Part shown: positions 43,174-53,029 of the stretch, one piece after another
Layout: each line of letters opens with the position of its first letter
How positions within the stretch are numbered: the stretch's first letter is position 1
Source of the DNA: Promethearchaeia archaeon
Lineage (GTDB): Archaea > Asgardarchaeota > Lokiarchaeia > Sigyniarchaeales > SOKP01
Length of the DNA: 64,000 bases
Direction of reading: 5' to 3'
Assembly: GCA_029856145.1 (NCBI GenBank)
Contig: JAHQWK010000031.1
Coordinates: 1 to 64,000 of the forward strand
Notes under the pieces: model-generated
Told to the model about the DNA's origin: nothing
Database searches by the model: none
The model's input: only the letters and a program-made list of their open reading frames with translations
Position numbers and translations under genes: made by a program

Positions 43174-44589
43174 TTAACGATTCTCCACTTTCCAAACTTC
43201 ATCTCCCCAATAGTCTATTGGATAACGGTAATCATCGCCTTTACTTTCTTCTAAAGAACTTGTTGAAAAGAAAATAATTCGAGTGTCAGAGTCTAGTGCT
43301 CTAAATCCATTCGCGTACTTAGGAGGTATAAAAAGTACTTGAGGATTCTTATCAGAAAGAATAAATCTATTAATTTTTAAGTGTTTTGATGGTGATTCAA
43401 TATTATCTAATTTTACAGCAGCAACAATAGCGGATCCCTTTGCAACATATACATATTTTGCTTCGTTTAAATGGCCATGAAATGCCCGTATAGTATTTAT
43501 ACTGAAATTTTGAACCTGATAAAATCGTTTAACTCCATAAAAATTAAAATCATTAGCAAAGTTTAAGTTACCTCTATCATCAACAGCGATCCCTCCCTCA
43601 ATCAAGCGTAGATCTTTTTTGCCAATTGTTCGTGATATATTTACACGCTCAGCCAATTTAAGGTTAGAATAAATTCCTTTATGAAAATCTAAAACTGTTG
43701 GTGATTTGATGATTTCTTTAACTGCATCCTTAACAGTATATTTAAACTCAAATCCAGTATTTATAATCTTACTGCTATCTACCATGTAACTCCTTTTATC
43801 TACTATATTTCTATTTATCTCAATCTCACAATTCGTTATTTCTCTAATAATCTCTCCTAATTTCAATAAGCTAATATTTTCCCCTTTTACATTATAAATT
43901 CCACGCAAATTATTTTTAATAACATGAATAATAGCTCTAGAGATATCACGGATATGAACAAAAGGACGTTCCTGCTCTCCACCAAATACAGTTATTTTAT
44001 TAAATCTTGCAGCTCTCGCTGCGAATGTGTTGACAACTAAATCATAGCGCATTCTAGGACTCAATCCATAAGCTGTACCTAATCTTAGAATACAATGATT
44101 ATCATCACATATCTCTCTTATAAGGCGTTCTTGAGTATATTTTGTCTGCCCATAGAAATCAATAGGAAATCCTTCATCTTCTTCTTTTACAATAACATTT
44201 GGTTCACTTCCATAAATACTACATGTGCTAATATGGACAACAAATTTTTTTAGTTTCTTACAAATTTCAGCGATATTTCTTGTACCTATGCAATTTATAT
44301 CAATACTCAAATTAGTGTCTATTAAACAAGCGGGATCACCCACAATTGCCGCTAAATTCACTATAATATCGTAATTCTTAATAATCTTCTCAATCTGATC
44401 TTTATTTCGTGTATCTGCTTCAATAAATGGATTTAAGGGATGAAGATCCTTATAAAGATGATTATCTACAATATCAACTTCCCATTCCTCCTTTTTCATA
44501 ATCTCATATAATATACTTCCAATATACCCAAGTCCACCTAAAATCAATATTTTATTTGGCATAGTTCCTTCTGTCTGTTTTTTATTCAT
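43174..44589 (-). CDS. Fusion: NAD-dependent epimerase/dehydratase + RmlC-like cupin
   Basis: 471 residues. Residues 10-300 are an extended SDR (ILGGLGYIGSILYEI; STCSIYG; YGQTK at 146-150). Residues 330-470 read as a dTDP-4-dehydrorhamnose 3,5-epimerase-type cupin: DDRGNLNF, RAFHGHLNEAKYVYVAKG with His371, LSDKNPQVLFIPPKYANGF and SLEESKGDDYRYPIDYWG. One chain could thus oxidise or dehydrate and epimerise the same nucleotide sugar, with the RmlD-like enzyme finishing it. The start may instead be the ATG at 44562 (MPNKILILGG), which has AAGGAA just before it. Confidence 0.82.
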   Translation of the reverse strand: MNKKQTEGTMPNKILILGGLGYIGSILYEIMKKEEWEVDIVDNHLYKDLHPLNPFIEADTRNKDQIEKIIKNYDIIVNLAAIVGDPACLIDTNLSIDINCIGTRNIAEICKKLKKFVVHISTCSIYGSEPNVIVKEEDEGFPIDFYGQTKYTQERLIREICDDNHCILRLGTAYGLSPRMRYDLVVNTFAARAARFNKITVFGGEQERPFVHIRDISRAIIHVIKNNLRGIYNVKGENISLLKLGEIIREITNCEIEINRNIVDKRSYMVDSSKIINTGFEFKYTVKDAVKEIIKSPTVLDFHKGIYSNLKLAERVNISRTIGKKDLRLIEGGIAVDDRGNLNFANDFNFYGVKRFYQVQNFSINTIRAFHGHLNEAKYVYVAKGSAIVAAVKLDNIESPSKHLKINRFILSDKNPQVLFIPPKYANGFRALDSDTRIIFFSTSSLEESKGDDYRYPIDYWGDEVWKVENR

Positions 44590-44858
44590 AGAGTATTATC
44601 TATGTTCTATTACTCATTTTATTACTAATTTAAATTCAGCTAATAATAAAAATTAATTCAATTTAATAATTTATTCATCGATAATACGTTTCTAAATTCT
44701 GTTTTCAATGAAGAAACCTAGATTTTATATTCCAAAAAGCTTTTATTTGTTATGTACTATCTCAAATTTTATATTTTTTACTGATTTTTTATTAATTAAC
44801 ATAAAATTTTCATTATTTTTTAAGATTTTAAATTTAATCTACTGATAAGAGTTATCTG

Positions 44859-46076
44859 ATGAATATTCTAGTTCTCCAAGAAACAGATTGGCTTACTCGG
44901 GGGCCAAATACACAACATCACGTTTTTGAGAGGATTTCACAAAATCCTAATATCAATATCACGGTTTATGATTATGATATTGATAAAATAATGCGTTCTA
45001 GTTCAATTTTCATAAAAAAACGTATCTTTACCAATATCCATCGTGCAGTAGATAATTCAAATATACGTATTATTCGTACAGGTCATGTTCAAGTTCTTTA
45101 TCTTAGAAGAATAACTTCATTAATTACAAATTTCTTTCACATGCTTAAATCAATCAGGAGAAATCGACCTGATATTATTGTCGGATTTTCCTTAACTAAT
45201 GGAATAATAGGTTTACTTTTCTCTAAGCTTTATAGTATTCCTTTTGTTTTTTATTATATTGACAAGCTACATACATTAGTAACTGTTCAATCAGTTAGAA
45301 TAATTGCTATAATCTTTTCACGTTTTTTGCTTAAGTATTCAGATAAGGTAATAGTTGTTACAAAATCCCTTCAAAAATATGTTTTAAACGAAGGTGTTAA
45401 GCCGAATAAAGTAAGCATTCTATTAAACGGGATCTCTTTGGAAAACACATTAATAAACAATAGTAAACTTGATACATTAAAACAGAAATATGCAATAAAA
45501 GAAGATGAATTTGTTTTATTTTTTATGGGATACTTATATGATTTTGCTGGGTTAAAGGAAATTATTGATTACTATAACACAGATGTAAAGACTGGTAAAT
45601 TAAAGTTTCGATTTATAATAGTTGGGGATGGGGGGATATATAAATCTTTAGTTAAATATGTTAAAGAAATTAAAGCAGATTGGGTAATCTTTACTGGTAG
45701 AATTCCTTTTTTTGAAATTACTGAATATATTGAATTAGCTGATTTATGTCTCATGAGTTTTGCTTTAAATGAGATTACTAGAGAAATAACTCCAGTAAAG
45801 ATTATGGAATATATGGCAATGAAAAAACCAGTCTTATCAAATAGTTTACCAGGGGTTATTAATGAGATTGGAAAAGATAATGGGGTGATTTATGCTAAAA
45901 ATCAACTTGATCTTATAAAAAAAATTGAAATATTAAGTTATAACAAGGAAAATTTAAAGGATATTGGACAGAAAGGTTACCGATTAATAGAAGATTATTA
46001 TACTTGGTCAAAGATCCTAAAAGACTTTAAAAGACTCATATTAAATGTAATAAAATTAAAGAAAATACGTGATTAA
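44859..46076 (+). CDS. GT4 family glycosyltransferase
   Basis: 405 residues, GT-B fold. The N-terminal half holds LTRGPNTQHHVFERI and DIIVGFSLTNGIIGL; the C-terminal half has FFMGYLYDFAGLKEII, FIIVGDGG near 250 and ITPVKIMEYMAMKKPVLS near 315, the E-x7-E-like donor-binding stretch. It transfers a sugar from a nucleotide donor to a growing glycan at the inner membrane face. Donor and acceptor unknown. Confidence 0.82.
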   Translation: MNILVLQETDWLTRGPNTQHHVFERISQNPNINITVYDYDIDKIMRSSSIFIKKRIFTNIHRAVDNSNIRIIRTGHVQVLYLRRITSLITNFFHMLKSIRRNRPDIIVGFSLTNGIIGLLFSKLYSIPFVFYYIDKLHTLVTVQSVRIIAIIFSRFLLKYSDKVIVVTKSLQKYVLNEGVKPNKVSILLNGISLENTLINNSKLDTLKQKYAIKEDEFVLFFMGYLYDFAGLKEIIDYYNTDVKTGKLKFRFIIVGDGGIYKSLVKYVKEIKADWVIFTGRIPFFEITEYIELADLCLMSFALNEITREITPVKIMEYMAMKKPVLSNSLPGVINEIGKDNGVIYAKNQLDLIKKIEILSYNKENLKDIGQKGYRLIEDYYTWSKILKDFKRLILNVIKLKKIRD

Positions 46077-46199
46077 ATAAAAATTTGAAACCAGATTTAA
46101 TAAATATCAAATATTACAAAAATTTTTACCAATAAATTTTATTAAAATATATTAGAAATAGGTTTAACAAACTTAAGGACATCAAAAAAAGGATTTATT

Positions 46200-47387
46200 A
46201 TGAAAATCATTATTGTTATTTCTCATCTATCAATTTATGGTGGAGGTGGGAAATTTATTATGGATTATGCTAATAGATTCTCTGAAAAAGGGCATGATAT
46301 AACTATAGTTGCCATAAATATAGATAAAAATAATTATAAATTTGATGAAAAAATAAATCTTATAGAACTCGGGGGACCTTTACCGGCAAACCCTTTATTT
46401 TGGTTTGAATTCAATAAAATAAAAAAGAAATATCTAAGAATAATAAATAACATGGAAAGTGATTTAATTGTAAATATCCATTTTCCAACGAATTACTATC
46501 TCTCAAAGATGAAAAAAAACAATAAAATAAATTTTGTACATTATTGTTTAGAACCTTATCGTTTTTTTCATGATAAAACTTTTTATTCAAGAGCATCATT
46601 ATCCTTAAAACTAATCAGCCTTACTCTCAGAATCTTTTTCAAAAGGTATGATATTATTGGAATGCGTTCTGCTGCTGAAATTATTTATATCAGTAAATTT
46701 ACTGGAAGACGTGTAAAAGAGTGGTATGGTAGAAATGGTATTTTACATTATATTGGAGTTGAAACTGATAAAGTAATTGATAAAGATAATAAATTTGATC
46801 TAAGAAAGAGATTAAAACTAAGAGCTGAGGTTCCAATTATATTTACTTTAGGATTATCTACACATCTAAAAGGCGCTAAAGAATTAATTCATATTTTTGA
46901 AAGAATAATAAAAATAAACCCCGAAACGGTATTATTAATTGGAGGACGTCCAGCAAAAAGAAATAAAAAGATTATTAAAAAAGCCATAAAAAAATTGAAA
47001 ATCCCAAATCAAAACGTAATTTTTTATGGCTTTATTGAAGAAAATCTAATAGATTATTTTTATAATCAATCAACTTTAACCTTTTATACGGCAATAGAAG
47101 AATCTTTTGGCTTAATTCCGTTAGAATCCATGCTAAATGGTACTCCCGTAATTGCTTTTGAGGGAGGACCTTCAGAAACTGTTTTAGATGGTAAAACAGG
47201 TTATGTAATAAAAACAAATGATCTTAGTAGTTTTGCTCAAAAAGCTATCAGGCTTATAGAGGATAAAGATCTGAATAAAGAATTTTCTAAAAGAGGTAGA
47301 AAACATGTTATGAATAATTTCAGTATAGAAAAAGGTATATCCTCTTTAGAAATGATTTTGCAAAATATAATTAAAAAATATCATTGA
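46200..47387 (+). CDS. GT4 family glycosyltransferase (Alg2-like)
   Basis: 395 residues. LSIYGGGGKFIMDYANRF near residue 10 is the acceptor-side glycine-rich loop; IFTLGLSTHLKGAKELI near 215 and EESFGLIPLESMLNGTPVIAFEGGPSETV near 300 are GT4 donor-binding motifs, with E-S-F-G-x4-E intact. The EESFG and GGP patterns are close to Alg2-type mannosyltransferases. It follows the other GT4 gene by 123 bases on the same strand. Confidence 0.85.
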   Translation: MKIIIVISHLSIYGGGGKFIMDYANRFSEKGHDITIVAINIDKNNYKFDEKINLIELGGPLPANPLFWFEFNKIKKKYLRIINNMESDLIVNIHFPTNYYLSKMKKNNKINFVHYCLEPYRFFHDKTFYSRASLSLKLISLTLRIFFKRYDIIGMRSAAEIIYISKFTGRRVKEWYGRNGILHYIGVETDKVIDKDNKFDLRKRLKLRAEVPIIFTLGLSTHLKGAKELIHIFERIIKINPETVLLIGGRPAKRNKKIIKKAIKKLKIPNQNVIFYGFIEENLIDYFYNQSTLTFYTAIEESFGLIPLESMLNGTPVIAFEGGPSETVLDGKTGYVIKTNDLSSFAQKAIRLIEDKDLNKEFSKRGRKHVMNNFSIEKGISSLEMILQNIIKKYH

Positions 47388-47406
47388 TTTGATAAATATA
47401 TCTTTG

Positions 47407-48135
47407 TCATTGTTTAATTACAAAATCATTTGCTTCTTTAATAGAATTCGAATCAATAGGTTTAAAATAAGTATATCCTATTTGTTCTAAGAATCTAAAA
47501 CATTTTTGTTTAACTAGGGCACCATGAGTCTCTATTATTATTATGGGTTTATTTTTTATAAGAAAATTTTTTGCTCCTTCAAGAACTTGCAACTCTGCAC
47601 CTTCTACATCGATTTTTAATAGATTTGGTCTTATTTTCCTCTTTGTTATGAAACTATCGAGTGAAATTGTTGAAACACGTTGAGTTCCACTAGCATCCAA
47701 AGTGCCTTCAGCAACATTAGAAGCTGTTTTAAACCAAGAAAGCCCATTTTTATCCGCTACAGCACACGGGACAATTATCACATTTTTAACTTTATTTAAT
47801 TTGAGCATTCTATGTAAAAAGCTAAGATTACGAGGAAGTGGCTCAAAGGCGTAAACTAATTTAGAATATCTTGAGAAAAGTAATGAATAAATACCAATAT
47901 TAGCTCCAATATCAAAGCATATGAAATTTTTTGAAATCAGATCTGTCGTTATCTTTAATCGTTTTGGTTCACTAAGGTTGAATATAATAGAGATACCTTT
48001 TCCACTACCCGCAGGTGCCCCCATAATTAACTTATATCCTTTTAATGCTCCTCGTAATATTACTAAAGGCATTCCTGAAGGGATAAATTTTGTAAAAAGT
48101 ATAGAAAATTTGGAGATTAAATTTTTAAAATTCAC
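47407..48135 (-). CDS. FkbM-family methyltransferase
   Basis: 242 residues. CFDIGANIGIYSLLFS near 72 (SAM site), VYAFEPLPRNLSFLHRML near 92 and LLKIDVEGAELQVLEGAKNFL near 172 are FkbM signatures. Such enzymes O-methylate sugars or lipids; in this locus a glycan sugar is the likely target. Convergent with the Alg2-like gene, the ends being 19 bases apart. Confidence 0.85.
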   Translation of the reverse strand: MNFKNLISKFSILFTKFIPSGMPLVILRGALKGYKLIMGAPAGSGKGISIIFNLSEPKRLKITTDLISKNFICFDIGANIGIYSLLFSRYSKLVYAFEPLPRNLSFLHRMLKLNKVKNVIIVPCAVADKNGLSWFKTASNVAEGTLDASGTQRVSTISLDSFITKRKIRPNLLKIDVEGAELQVLEGAKNFLIKNKPIIIIETHGALVKQKCFRFLEQIGYTYFKPIDSNSIKEANDFVIKQ

Positions 48136-48458
48136 TTATCTCAACACTATTTTTTTTAATGATCTTTGAAATCTAAAGTCATTCCCTATTTTAAAATGCT
48201 GTTCTTATTTATTAATTCAATCTAAATGATTATATGTTAGTGATAAACTTTTATTTTTATCTAGTTTAGTAAAAAGTACAATTTTTAATAATTTTTTAGA
48301 ATTTTTATAATTAAATTAAATACAAAGCATTACTTATGAATAAATATGATTATGAATAACCTTATCCCTATAAATAGTGTAATAGAAGAAATTATTCGGG
48401 CTAAGGATCTTTAATAACAAGGATTTATAATTAAAAGCAAGAATATTGACGAGTACAA
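48136..48458. other. AT-rich intergenic region
   Basis: 323 bases between divergent genes, so it must hold two promoters. TATA-like AT runs are too many to pick one with confidence. A 22-codon frame (ATG near 48348, stop near 48416) is visible but has no ribosome-binding site or recognisable sequence. Confidence 0.3.
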
Positions 48459-49727
48459 ATGATGAGTAAGATCCTAAAAAGCTTTTGGATAATATTAGAT
48501 AATCTTCCAAGATTAAAAGAAAGCATTTATAAATTTTATGCATGGAGAATTTTTGAAATCGTTCCATGGTTTAAAAAAATTATCTATAAATTTTATGATA
48601 AATTTTGGTATTTAGAGCTTTCTATTGATAGTAAAAATCAAGATCTCTCAAAAAATTTGCCTAATGAATTTACTATTGATATAAAACGACTGAACTACTA
48701 TATAGACTATAAAATTTATTTAAAAAATAAAAATCTTAATATCGATAAAAACTGGGATAATTCGAGCAATTTAAATAAGATTGAAGAGTCAAACGAGTTT
48801 ATTCTTCTAAAGGAACATTTTTTAAATAAAAAAAAATGGAAAGAAATTGATTTATATCATATTTTGAATGATCAATTAACTCAATATAAGAAGATAATTG
48901 AAAACTCTGGCGGAAATCAATTTGTAGAGTTATTAAATTCTCTAGATAAATTATATCAAAATTTTAATTTAGAAAAAATTAAAACTAAAATTAAAGTAGG
49001 TATTGGAAGTAGAGGGGAATTTATTTTAATAGAAGGAATTTTTTATGTTTCTCTTCTACGAATTCTTGATGAAAATATTATTCCAATAGTAGTTATTGTT
49101 AGACATCCCCAATGGATAAAATTTTGTAATGAATTTTTAAAATTTCAAGCAATCCATGGGGAAGTATATCAACCTTTAATACACCCTGATTTGAATTTGA
49201 AGACAGCTTATTATTCTGATGAACGCTTCAAAACTATCAAAGATAGTGTAAAAATTAAAACGGGGAATGTATTAGATATTGGGGCAAATTTAGGTTTTTT
49301 TTGTCATAGCTTTGAAGATCTTGGATTTAATTGTTATGCTGTAGAGGTTAGATCTAGTAATGTTTATTTCATGAAAAAATTAAGAGATATTGAAGGTAAG
49401 AAATTTAAGATTATGAATAAATCAATTTTTGATTTGAAAATCGAAAAAGAATTTGAGATTGTTATTGCTTTAAATATTTTTCATCATTTTCTAAGAGAAA
49501 AAAAGTTATATACTGAGCTAATTGAATTCTTGAAAAAATTAAAAATGAAAACTATGTTTTTTCAACCTCATAATCCTGATGAAAAAATTATGCAAAATTC
49601 TTATGTTAATTACAACAACCGTGAATTTGTTGATTTTATTATTAGGTTTTCATGTTTAAATAAAGCTATACTTTTAAATGAAAAAGTTGACAGTAGAAAT
49701 AGACCTATCTATAAATTAATTAAATAA
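48459..49727 (+). CDS. SAM-dependent methyltransferase with long N-terminal region
   Basis: 422 residues. Residues about 265-400 are a class I methyltransferase: NVLDIGANLGFFCHSFEDLGFNCYAVEVRSSN (motif I and the ribose-binding Glu) and IVIALNIFHHFLREKK (motif IV). The first 260 residues are charged, partly helical and not recognised; IGSRGEFILIEGIFYVS near 185 may be a separate small domain. Its place in the glycan locus suggests sugar or lipid methylation. Confidence 0.72.
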   Translation: MMSKILKSFWIILDNLPRLKESIYKFYAWRIFEIVPWFKKIIYKFYDKFWYLELSIDSKNQDLSKNLPNEFTIDIKRLNYYIDYKIYLKNKNLNIDKNWDNSSNLNKIEESNEFILLKEHFLNKKKWKEIDLYHILNDQLTQYKKIIENSGGNQFVELLNSLDKLYQNFNLEKIKTKIKVGIGSRGEFILIEGIFYVSLLRILDENIIPIVVIVRHPQWIKFCNEFLKFQAIHGEVYQPLIHPDLNLKTAYYSDERFKTIKDSVKIKTGNVLDIGANLGFFCHSFEDLGFNCYAVEVRSSNVYFMKKLRDIEGKKFKIMNKSIFDLKIEKEFEIVIALNIFHHFLREKKLYTELIEFLKKLKMKTMFFQPHNPDEKIMQNSYVNYNNREFVDFIIRFSCLNKAILLNEKVDSRNRPIYKLIK

Positions 49728-49735
49728 AGATAAAA

Positions 49736-51070
49736 TTATATATTAAAAATATCTTTTAAGACTATCCCGTCCATTTCTGAAGGAATAGGTTCTCCAATTA
49801 AATAGAGAATTGTTGGTGTAATATCGTATGGGCTAATATCTTTAATTTTATTACATTTTTTTATTTTTGGACCTTTGCATATAAAAACCCCAAAATTGTC
49901 ATTATGGCCTCCAGAATGGCCTGGATTGAAATCTATTATCTTATCCAGAGTTAACTTTTTTCCATTTGATAATATAACTTTAAAATTTTTATTATTTCCG
50001 AAAAAATCGTTTATTCTCACCATTAACTTTTTGGAAGATGATTTAATAATAAAAAGAGGTTTTCCATCACAGGTAATATTCTCCATAGTTCTCTCAAAAT
50101 CTTTGATAGAGCGTGATGAATCAGGTCTCATCTTAAAAATCACACTTTGGGTCATATATATACCATATACATCATAGTAGAAGTTTAATTCTCTAAGTAG
50201 GTAAAGAACATTTATAGTTCTAAAATCATCTCGATATTTTTTATCTATTTTATCAAAACCATGATCTGAGCAAATAAATAGATAGTAATTATTCTTTTCA
50301 GCAAATTTTTTAACTTTTCCAATAAATTTATCAACAATTTCATAAGCATTGGGAAGAACTTCACTATAATTTGATTTTTCCCCTTTACTTCTCCAATATA
50401 TATGGCTAAGTGTGTCGAAAGAATAATCAAAAAATACAGTAAAATGAGATTTATATTTCCTAAGTAATTTGTAATATAAATTTGTATGAATAATTAATTC
50501 AATTTCTTTTAGAAGATACATTCTTTCCTCTAATCCTTTTCGAAAAGTCAAAATGATACCTCTTTTTATTATATGTAACAAATTTTTAAGAGGAAAGTTA
50601 AATTTAATAAGTTTCCAAAAGATTTGAATTAAGAATTTAAAGGAATATTTTTCGGATCTTGCTCTCTTGTCCAATTCACCTATAAATGATAAATTTTTGG
50701 GATAGGTTTCCTTTTCTAATAATAAAGGGTTTGGAATACAGAAATCATAAAACTTTTTTGCACTCCAGACACTTAAAGGTCTATATACACCCACTTTAAA
50801 ACCTTTTAAATGTAAAATATCCCAAATTTGATCAGAGCATAAATCTTCTTCTTTAGAATAAAAATCTTTAATCCCATGTTTCTCTACCTTCTTCCCAGTA
50901 AAAATAGAACAAAAAATTTTAGGAGAACTTAAAAAATCTTCAGCTCGTAATACACCTGAAGAACCATTATCAATTAATTCCTTGAGGTTTTTACATTTAT
51001 TATTTTCTATTAACTCCTCAATTAGATTCCAACTTAGCCCATCTAAAGCTAAAAAAATAACCTTTTCCAT
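49736..51070 (-). CDS. Alkaline-phosphatase-superfamily phosphodiesterase/transferase
   Basis: 444 residues. LALDGLSWNLI near residue 7 gives the first metal-binding Asp; SSPKIFCSIFTGKKVEKHGIKDF near 48 is the nucleophile region (P-x-x-x-SIFTGK..KHGI), with the nucleophile Ser or Lys-flanked Ser not certain; FICSDHGFDKI near 265 and NPGHSGGHND near 385 supply the remaining ligands. Related enzymes cleave phosphodiesters or move phospho-sugar groups. Within this locus it may modify or trim the glycan or its lipid carrier. Its end is 8 bases from the convergent methyltransferase gene. Confidence 0.75.
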   Translation of the reverse strand: MEKVIFLALDGLSWNLIEELIENNKCKNLKELIDNGSSGVLRAEDFLSSPKIFCSIFTGKKVEKHGIKDFYSKEEDLCSDQIWDILHLKGFKVGVYRPLSVWSAKKFYDFCIPNPLLLEKETYPKNLSFIGELDKRARSEKYSFKFLIQIFWKLIKFNFPLKNLLHIIKRGIILTFRKGLEERMYLLKEIELIIHTNLYYKLLRKYKSHFTVFFDYSFDTLSHIYWRSKGEKSNYSEVLPNAYEIVDKFIGKVKKFAEKNNYYLFICSDHGFDKIDKKYRDDFRTINVLYLLRELNFYYDVYGIYMTQSVIFKMRPDSSRSIKDFERTMENITCDGKPLFIIKSSSKKLMVRINDFFGNNKNFKVILSNGKKLTLDKIIDFNPGHSGGHNDNFGVFICKGPKIKKCNKIKDISPYDITPTILYLIGEPIPSEMDGIVLKDIFNI

Positions 51071-51349
51071 TAAATTCTGATATTCTTTTATTAGTCTTAA
51101 TATTAAATGTTATATCTTGTTTTCCATTTTTAAAATATAATTTTAAATCATTCCTTTTTGATAAAATTAATTCTTAAGATTAACAGAAGATAGAAAAATT
51201 TTTTCTGATCTAAATATAATTAAAATAATATTGAAAATAGTTAATTTAAATCAAATATTATTATATTTACATTTTCTTTTAATCAGAAAAATAATATCAG
51301 ATAAAAGAATTGTCTTTAAATAAGAAAAATAAACCAGTTCGAAATTAAA

Positions 51350-52861
51350 ATGAGAAATAAAGAAGAGGCTTTTAAGAGTTTTTTCATAATTTCAATCTCT
51401 TTAATCGTTGCATTTATTTCTAATTTTCTAATTGTTTTAATATTAACCCATAATTTTCCTCCAGGAGAATATGCGGTGTATCAATTTTCACTAACTTTCT
51501 TAACATTTTTTACAATTTTTTCAAATGTGGGCTTGAGTACAACAATAATACAGCAATTATCAGCGGAAAAAGATAAGGGATCCAATAAAATTGTTAAATT
51601 ATTCTCTGAGGGGTTAAAATGGATTATTTTGTTTACACTATTATTTTCATTAATTCTTTTTTTTTTATCCGATCTATTTGAAATATTTTATGAAATGCCG
51701 GGTTTAGGGCTCGTTCTTAAGTTTACATCCTTAATTCTATTTACTAATAACATAGTTAATTATTTTGAAAGTGTATTTCAAGGACTTTGGAATTTTAAAC
51801 TTTTTGCCATTTCATTTATCTTCTCTAAAGTGATAAAAGTAGTTATTGTTTGTTTTATACTAATCATAGATATGTCATTGTTTCAAATTATTGCGTTATT
51901 TTCCATTGCGTCATTAATTCAACTGACTGTAATTTTAGTTTTTTCTCAAATAAAATACAAGTATTTATCTTCTATTTTTACTTTTAAGCGGGAACTTACC
52001 AGAACTCTTTTAAAATTTTCAGTCTTCATTTTTTTATATGTATTTCTTCAAAATCTAATAACTAACTCAAATCAATTTATTTTAGCTGCTTTTGTTATTC
52101 CTGCTGAATTAGCTCATTATACAATCGTTCTTTGGATGATAGTTAGTTTCTCCATCCCAGCAATAATATTTTCAAGATTTATACTTCCTTATGTGTCTCA
52201 TTATATCCAAAAAAAGGGAGAAGAAAGAGGAAAAATTCAGACAATGTATAATTTAATTTTTAGATATGGTTTGCTTTTAACCATTCCAATATCTTTTTAT
52301 TTTCTATTTTTCTCAGATCCTTTGATTGCATTAATTTTTGACCCTAGTTATTATCCAGTATCTAATTATCTTAAATTGTATATATTTTTCTTAAATATAA
52401 ATATAATTGATGTAGCTGGGGGGCATTTCTTGTGGGCTTCTAATGAACCAAAGCTTGTTTATAAACTTTATGCTGTTACCTCTTTTTTCACAATCACTCT
52501 AAGTTTGATCTTGATTCCTCTGTTTTATACATTTGGAGCAATAATATCTATCATGATTCCACACTCAATATATACAATATATTCAACTATGTTAGCAAAA
52601 AAGAAAAATAAAATAGAATTTGACTCAAATATGTTTTCCACAATATTTAAATATATAATTTCAGCATTTTCTGTGATTTTATTCCTTTATCTAATCAATT
52701 TAGTTTTTCAATTTAATCTAAATAATATAATTATTTTAATATCTTTTTCAGGAATATATTTTGGTATGTTTTGCATTATAATCTTATTATTAAGGGCGGT
52801 TACTTTCACTGAAATTAAAGATTTCATTAATGTATTGAAAAATTCAATTTCTAAAAATTAA
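51350..52861 (+). CDS. Polysaccharide/oligosaccharide flippase (MOP superfamily, Wzx-like)
   Basis: 503 residues with about 14 TM helices. The first helices hold FISNFLIVLILTHNFPPGEYAVYQFSLTFLTFF and the following STTIIQQLS, typical of the PST/Wzx branch of MOP exporters. It should flip lipid-linked glycan units from the cytoplasmic to the outer face, linking the cytoplasmic transferases here to the outward GT-C step. Confidence 0.82.
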   Translation: MRNKEEAFKSFFIISISLIVAFISNFLIVLILTHNFPPGEYAVYQFSLTFLTFFTIFSNVGLSTTIIQQLSAEKDKGSNKIVKLFSEGLKWIILFTLLFSLILFFLSDLFEIFYEMPGLGLVLKFTSLILFTNNIVNYFESVFQGLWNFKLFAISFIFSKVIKVVIVCFILIIDMSLFQIIALFSIASLIQLTVILVFSQIKYKYLSSIFTFKRELTRTLLKFSVFIFLYVFLQNLITNSNQFILAAFVIPAELAHYTIVLWMIVSFSIPAIIFSRFILPYVSHYIQKKGEERGKIQTMYNLIFRYGLLLTIPISFYFLFFSDPLIALIFDPSYYPVSNYLKLYIFFLNINIIDVAGGHFLWASNEPKLVYKLYAVTSFFTITLSLILIPLFYTFGAIISIMIPHSIYTIYSTMLAKKKNKIEFDSNMFSTIFKYIISAFSVILFLYLINLVFQFNLNNIIILISFSGIYFGMFCIIILLLRAVTFTEIKDFINVLKNSISKN

Positions 52862-53029
52862 TTTCTATAAATAATTTTCAAATTTTCTCTTTTTTCAATT
52901 CTAATGCATATATTGAAACGAGAAAAATCAAAAAATATCGATTTCCTTTAAATATATTCTAAGATGTACAAATACATTTAAGAATAGAGTTTATTTTTTT
53001 AATAACGAATAAAAATTATTGGTCTTAAT

